Below, one piece after another: positions 6,247 through 9,046 of a stretch of DNA of 9,046 nucleotides. The notes below the pieces were generated by a model that had not been told where the DNA came from, did not search any database, and was given only the letters and a program-made list of their open reading frames with translations. The stretch is from an uncultured Lachnospiraceae bacterium. Lineage in GTDB: Bacteria > Bacillota > Clostridia > Lachnospirales > Lachnospiraceae. The position numbers and the translations under genes are program-made. The DNA lies in assembly GCA_934351765.1 (NCBI GenBank), contig CAKRJM010000084.1, positions 1 to 9,046 on the forward strand, given 5' to 3'. How positions within the stretch are numbered: the stretch's first letter is position 1; each line of letters begins with the position of its first letter.

Positions 6247-7630
6247 TAAGATTCTCCTTTATTTCATAAGGGCGGAAGCGTTCTGCCACATCGGGGCTGT
6301 CCATGCCCATGAGTGCAGACACGAACGCCTGTCCGCTTGATGTTACCATATAGATTCTGGTCTGTAAAGCGGCCTGTACCTCCTCCAGGGTTATATCATC
6401 CAGGAATACGGTCTCACCGCTTCTTAACATATTTTCCGGAAGAAGCAGGGCTTCTCCCAATTTCTTTCCGGACAGAGCATGGATCAGATCCGTTCCGGTG
6501 ATCAGTCCCGATACGGTGATCAGAGGTCCGAAATACCGGTTTTCGATGGGAAACACCTGCACCGTAAGCCCCGGACAGGCCTTCATAACCTGAGAAGCCA
6601 GCGCTTTGATAACGGGCGCTGCCAGCTTTCCGGTGGCAATGGAAACGATCCGTTTTTTTTCGTTTTCCGTCCATGAACGGAGCATCGTTCTGTCTGAAAG
6701 TGCTTCCTGCACCTCCAGCTCCAGAAGCCGCATCATGCCAACGCCGTTTTCCAGCTGGAGATATCCGTCATAACGCGCTTCTTCCGGAAGCTCCCGCCCG
6801 GTCATGAGATAGAATTCGTCACTGGCATGGATAAAGTGGGTTCCGAAAGTCTCATAAAAATGGCGCTGCCAGCGCTCGATCCGGTCAATGGTATCCTCCA
6901 TGTCTTCCTTTGTCAGCGGCTTCAGGGGATACAGGCCGTCCCGGAATTTCGTGAGTCCCACAGGCACCACCGAAACACTCTGCATATAAGGCAGAAACTG
7001 CTCCAGCTCCCTGATGGTATACTCCAGCTCCTCCCGGTCATTGATCCCGCGGCATAACACGATCTGGCCATTCATCTCAACACCGGCATCACGGAGGCGG
7101 AACAGCTTTTTCAACGCATCGCCGGCAAACCGGTTATGGAGCATCTTACAGCGGAGCTCCGGATTCATGGTATGAACAGAAATATTGATGGGGGCCAGGT
7201 GATAGGCGATGATCCGGTCAATATCCCGCTCGCTCATATTCGTCAACGTGATATAATTGCCCTGCAGAAACGACAGGCGGCTGTCGTCATCCTTAAAGTA
7301 CAGCGTTTCCCGCATTCCGGGCGGCATCTGATCAATGAAACAGAACATACATTTATTCCGGCAGGACCGATACTCATCCATGAGCCCGTTTTCAAAGGTC
7401 ACGCCGAGATCCTCATCCTCATCCTTGTCCACCTCCAGAAGCCACTCCTCCCCGTCTTCCTTCCGGACAAGCAGCTCCACATAGGTATCTTCCATATAAT
7501 ACTGATAATCAAAAATATCCTCCAGCCTGTGACCGTTGATCTCCAGAAGCGTATCTCCGGGGATAAGCTCAAGCTCCTCAGCCAGGGAGCCTTCCGGAAC
7601 ACAGGTAATGACATGTCCTGTTTTTTTCAT
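6239..7630 (-). CDS. PDZ/radical-SAM-like DUF512 protein of unknown function
   Basis: A 463-residue predicted cytoplasmic protein. An N-terminal PDZ-like domain (about 4-60) contains ELIPGDTLLEINGH. A cysteine motif CRNKCMFCF gives Cys90, Cys94 and Cys97 (CX3CX2C), typical of a radical-SAM 4Fe-4S cluster. The barrel shows GNYITLTN (124-131), ISVHT (150-154), GQIVLCRGINDR (188-199) and VSVVPVGLT (219-227). The C-terminal DUF512 region (about 228-440) contains ASDEFY (269-274), ENGVGM (294-299) and SGLITGTDLI (374-383). This architecture is widespread in Clostridia and cyanobacteria, often beside der; I know of no established reaction. The frame stays open to a TTG at 7723, but that lies upstream of the promoter; the ATG at 7630 has GGAG at seven bases and gives the usual MKKTGHVI start. 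It is the first gene of the leftward unit and overlaps der by eight bases. Confidence 0.93.
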   Translation of the reverse strand: MKKTGHVITCVPEGSLAEELELIPGDTLLEINGHRLEDIFDYQYYMEDTYVELLVRKEDGEEWLLEVDKDEDEDLGVTFENGLMDEYRSCRNKCMFCFIDQMPPGMRETLYFKDDDSRLSFLQGNYITLTNMSERDIDRIIAYHLAPINISVHTMNPELRCKMLHNRFAGDALKKLFRLRDAGVEMNGQIVLCRGINDREELEYTIRELEQFLPYMQSVSVVPVGLTKFRDGLYPLKPLTKEDMEDTIDRIERWQRHFYETFGTHFIHASDEFYLMTGRELPEEARYDGYLQLENGVGMMRLLELEVQEALSDRTMLRSWTENEKKRIVSIATGKLAAPVIKALASQVMKACPGLTVQVFPIENRYFGPLITVSGLITGTDLIHALSGKKLGEALLLPENMLRSGETVFLDDITLEEVQAALQTRIYMVTSSGQAFVSALMGMDSPDVAERFRPYEIKENLNE

Positions 7631-7637
7631 AAAATTT

Positions 7638-7641
7638 CTCC
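7638..7641 (-). promoter_or_regulatory. Ribosome binding site that fixes the DUF512 start
   Basis: GGAG (in CGGAGAA) on the minus strand, seven bases before the ATG at 7630. The longer open frame beginning at TTG 7723 would start upstream of the -35 box, so it cannot be translated from this promoter's transcript. Confidence 0.65.
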
Positions 7642-7666
7642 GCTCATACTTCGTTACATCGTTCCT

Positions 7667-7695
7667 ATCATACCAATATTTGCTTTTTTTGTAAA
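7667..7695 (-). promoter_or_regulatory. Sigma-A-type promoter for the DUF512-der-plsY-gpsA-fprA unit
   Basis: On the minus strand TTTACA (7695-7690) and TATGAT (7672-7667) are separated by exactly 17 bases. Each box matches the consensus at five of six positions, and the spacer is A/T-rich. Transcription would start near 7660, about 30 bases before the ATG at 7630. No other good candidate was seen in this gap for this direction. Confidence 0.75.
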
Positions 7696-7715
7696 GCTTG
7701 TGTGTGTTTTTATAC

Positions 7716-7723
7716 TTGCGCAA
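7716..7723. promoter_or_regulatory. Palindrome TTGCGCAA over the -35 box
   Basis: A perfect 8-base palindrome that contains the whole -35 box of the rightward promoter. A protein bound here would block RNA polymerase at the PRPP synthetase promoter and could touch the leftward one. It is short enough to occur by chance and no known operator is recognised. Confidence 0.25.
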
Positions 7724-7744
7724 ACCGTCTGAAAATGTTATAAA
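7716..7744 (+). promoter_or_regulatory. Sigma-A-type promoter for the PRPP synthetase gene
   Basis: TTGCGC (7716-7721) and TATAAA (7739-7744) are separated by 17 bases, and the -10 box carries the TGN extension (TGTTATAAA). The start of transcription would be near 7751, leaving a leader of about 68 bases before the ATG at 7819. It stands back to back with the leftward promoter; the two -35 boxes are 20 bases apart. Confidence 0.7.
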
Positions 7745-7807
7745 TAATGGTAATGTGTGCAGGTGATCTGCGTCCGTTTCAGACCCTGTCCGAAAAAATT
7801 TTCAACT

Positions 7808-7812
7808 GGAGG
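7808..7812 (+). promoter_or_regulatory. Ribosome binding site that fixes the PRPP synthetase start
   Basis: GGAGG six bases before the ATG at 7819. In-frame ATGs at 7747 and 7753 have no ribosome site and sit at or before the predicted transcription start, so they are not credible starts. Confidence 0.8.
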
Positions 7813-7818
7813 CTCGTA

Positions 7819-9036
7819 ATGTCCAACGATTTTACCTTTAAAAATACAATTCCCGTAGCGCCGTTAAAGCTCTGTGCGCTGGAGAGCTGCCGTTCCTTTG
7901 CGGAGGAAGTGGACAGGCACATCGTTACCTTCCGGAAAAATGATACGGAAGAGCTGCTCCGTCGTCAGGCAAGCCTGGAGTACCGCGGTTACGACTGCGA
8001 ATCCTACCTGCTGTCAGCATCCTGCCCCCGGTTCGGAACCGGCGAGGGAAAAGGCGTGGTTCATGAATCCGTCCGCGGAACCGACCTCTTTATCATGGTG
8101 GACGTGGTCAATTACAGCTTAACCTATACAGTGTGCGGTCATCAGAATCATATGTCTCCCGATGACCATTATCAGGATCTGAAGCGCATCATCGGCGCGA
8201 CCATCGCCAATGCCCACCGTGTCAATGTGATCATGCCGTTCCTTTATGAAAGCCGCCAGCACAAGCGTACCAAGCGGGAATCTCTGGATTCTGCTTATGC
8301 ACTGGAGGAGCTTTCGAACATGGGAGTGGAAAATATCATTACCTTTGATGCCCACGATCCCCGTGTGCAGAACGCGATCCCGCTTCATGGTTTTGATAAC
8401 TTCATGCCCACCTATCAGTTTGTAAAGGCAGTATTCGAGCGTGATAACGATATCCAGATCGACAAGGATCATCTGATGGTCATCAGCCCTGATGAGGGCG
8501 CCATGGGCCGTGCTGTATACTTTGCCAACAACCTGAATGTTAACATGGGTATGTTCTACAAACGCCGTGACTATACCAGAGTAATCAACGGAAGAAATCC
8601 CATTGTGGCTCATGAATTTCTGGGGGATGATGTGACCGGAAAAACGATCATCATCGTGGATGATATGATTTCCTCCGGCGAAAGTATGCTGGATACCGCC
8701 AGAGAATTAAAGGACCGTCATGCCGATAAGGTCATTATCTGCTGTACCTTCGGACTCTTTACCGATGGCTTTGAGAAATTCGATGAATTCCACCAGAAGG
8801 GCTACTTCGACTATGTAGTGACCACGAACCTGAACTACCGTCCCGATGAGTTGAAAACAAAGCCCTGGTATATTGAAGCAGACATGACCAAGTTCACGGC
8901 CGCCATCATCAATACCATCAACCACGATCAGTCCATCAACAACATCATTGATCCTTCTGCAAAGATCCAGAAGCTGATCTCCCGCTACAACGCAGCAAGA
9001 AGCGAACAGTTCAAGCAGCTGGAGCTGAATCTGTAA
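7819..9036 (+). CDS. prs: Ribose-phosphate pyrophosphokinase (PRPP synthetase), long divergent form
   Basis: A 405-residue cytoplasmic enzyme expected to make PRPP from ribose 5-phosphate and ATP, for nucleotide, histidine and tryptophan synthesis. Recognisable elements in order: ESVRGTDLFIM (83-93), matching the ENVRGxDxFII segment; ESRQHKR (144-150), with the ATP-contacting Arg-Gln pair; ITFDAHDPRVQNA (174-186), with the metal/ATP histidine at 179; SPDEGAMGRA (223-232); FYKRRDYTR (246-254), with the presumed catalytic Lys248 and Arg250; and the PRPP loop VDDMISSGES (280-289). It is longer than the usual 310-320 residues: extra sequence lies at the N-terminus and near 40-60, about 98-117 is expanded, and the tail is long. 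The PRPP loop reads ISSGES where classical enzymes have IDTAGT or VDTGGT. No fused domain is evident. It has its own promoter and is transcribed away from the der cluster. A second, classical prs elsewhere in the genome cannot be excluded. Confidence 0.88.
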   Translation: MSNDFTFKNTIPVAPLKLCALESCRSFAEEVDRHIVTFRKNDTEELLRRQASLEYRGYDCESYLLSASCPRFGTGEGKGVVHESVRGTDLFIMVDVVNYSLTYTVCGHQNHMSPDDHYQDLKRIIGATIANAHRVNVIMPFLYESRQHKRTKRESLDSAYALEELSNMGVENIITFDAHDPRVQNAIPLHGFDNFMPTYQFVKAVFERDNDIQIDKDHLMVISPDEGAMGRAVYFANNLNVNMGMFYKRRDYTRVINGRNPIVAHEFLGDDVTGKTIIIVDDMISSGESMLDTARELKDRHADKVIICCTFGLFTDGFEKFDEFHQKGYFDYVVTTNLNYRPDELKTKPWYIEADMTKFTAAIINTINHDQSINNIIDPSAKIQKLISRYNAARSEQFKQLELNL

Positions 9037-9046
9037 TATTGCCGGA

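Noticed and set aside
7136..7732. A 198-codon open frame on the plus strand opposite the DUF512 gene, running into the intergenic region
   Set aside because: Shadow of the DUF512 coding sequence; its 3' end crosses both promoters and no family features are present.
7755..7800. Possible hairpin (TCTG/CAGA) or PurR-like CCGAA box in the prs leader
   Set aside because: Only four contiguous base pairs can form, and the CCGAA match is a fragment of a PurBox without the paired copy; neither exceeds chance.
7747..7818. Possible 24-residue N-terminal extension of the PRPP synthetase from in-frame ATGs at 7747 and 7753
   Set aside because: These ATGs lie at or before the likely transcription start and lack a ribosome site, whereas GGAGG precedes the ATG at 7819.
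8119..8613. A 164-codon open frame on the minus strand opposite prs
   Set aside because: Antisense to the catalytic core of the PRPP synthetase; no ribosome site and no recognisable domain.

Overview
The window looks like a housekeeping stretch of a Clostridia chromosome, most likely from the Lachnospiraceae. The reasons are the gene order (DUF512 radical-SAM protein, der, plsY, gpsA), a stand-alone A-type flavodiiron protein, a short LUD-domain protein, strong AGGAG-type ribosome sites and sigma-A-like promoters. The genus cannot be read from the sequence alone. I see no mobile element, CRISPR array, tRNA or rRNA.

Layout. Two transcription units diverge from a 188-bp intergenic region at 7631-7818. 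Leftward (minus strand) runs a tightly packed cluster: a PDZ/radical-SAM/DUF512 protein (start at 7630), der, plsY, gpsA and a flavodiiron protein (fprA), with junctions of -8, +1, +13 and +15 bases. A probable intrinsic terminator or attenuator follows fprA at 1992-2033. Beyond it lie a HAD phosphatase and a TIGR01212-type radical-SAM protein joined by an ATGA stop/start overlap. After a 148-bp gap that holds an extended -10 promoter comes the N-terminal 74 codons of a LUD-domain protein, cut by the left edge. Rightward (plus strand) is one gene, an unusual 405-residue ribose-phosphate pyrophosphokinase, which ends 10 bases before the window does.

How the genes fit together. gpsA makes sn-glycerol 3-phosphate and plsY acylates it, so these two form the entry to phospholipid synthesis. 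Der is a ribosome-assembly GTPase and the DUF512 protein upstream of it has no established role. The flavodiiron protein reduces O2 (or NO) in anaerobes and sits where many spore-formers carry spoIVA. The PRPP synthetase feeds nucleotide, histidine and tryptophan synthesis and shares its control region with the der cluster.

Three start codons were moved inward from the longest open frame on ribosome-site evidence (HAD at 1978, DUF512 at 7630, PRPP synthetase at 7819). The points most worth following are the divergent PRPP synthetase, the back-to-back promoters with a TTGCGCAA palindrome, the uncharacterised DUF512 protein, and the terminator just ahead of the HAD gene. I found no clear evidence of a wholly new multi-gene system.
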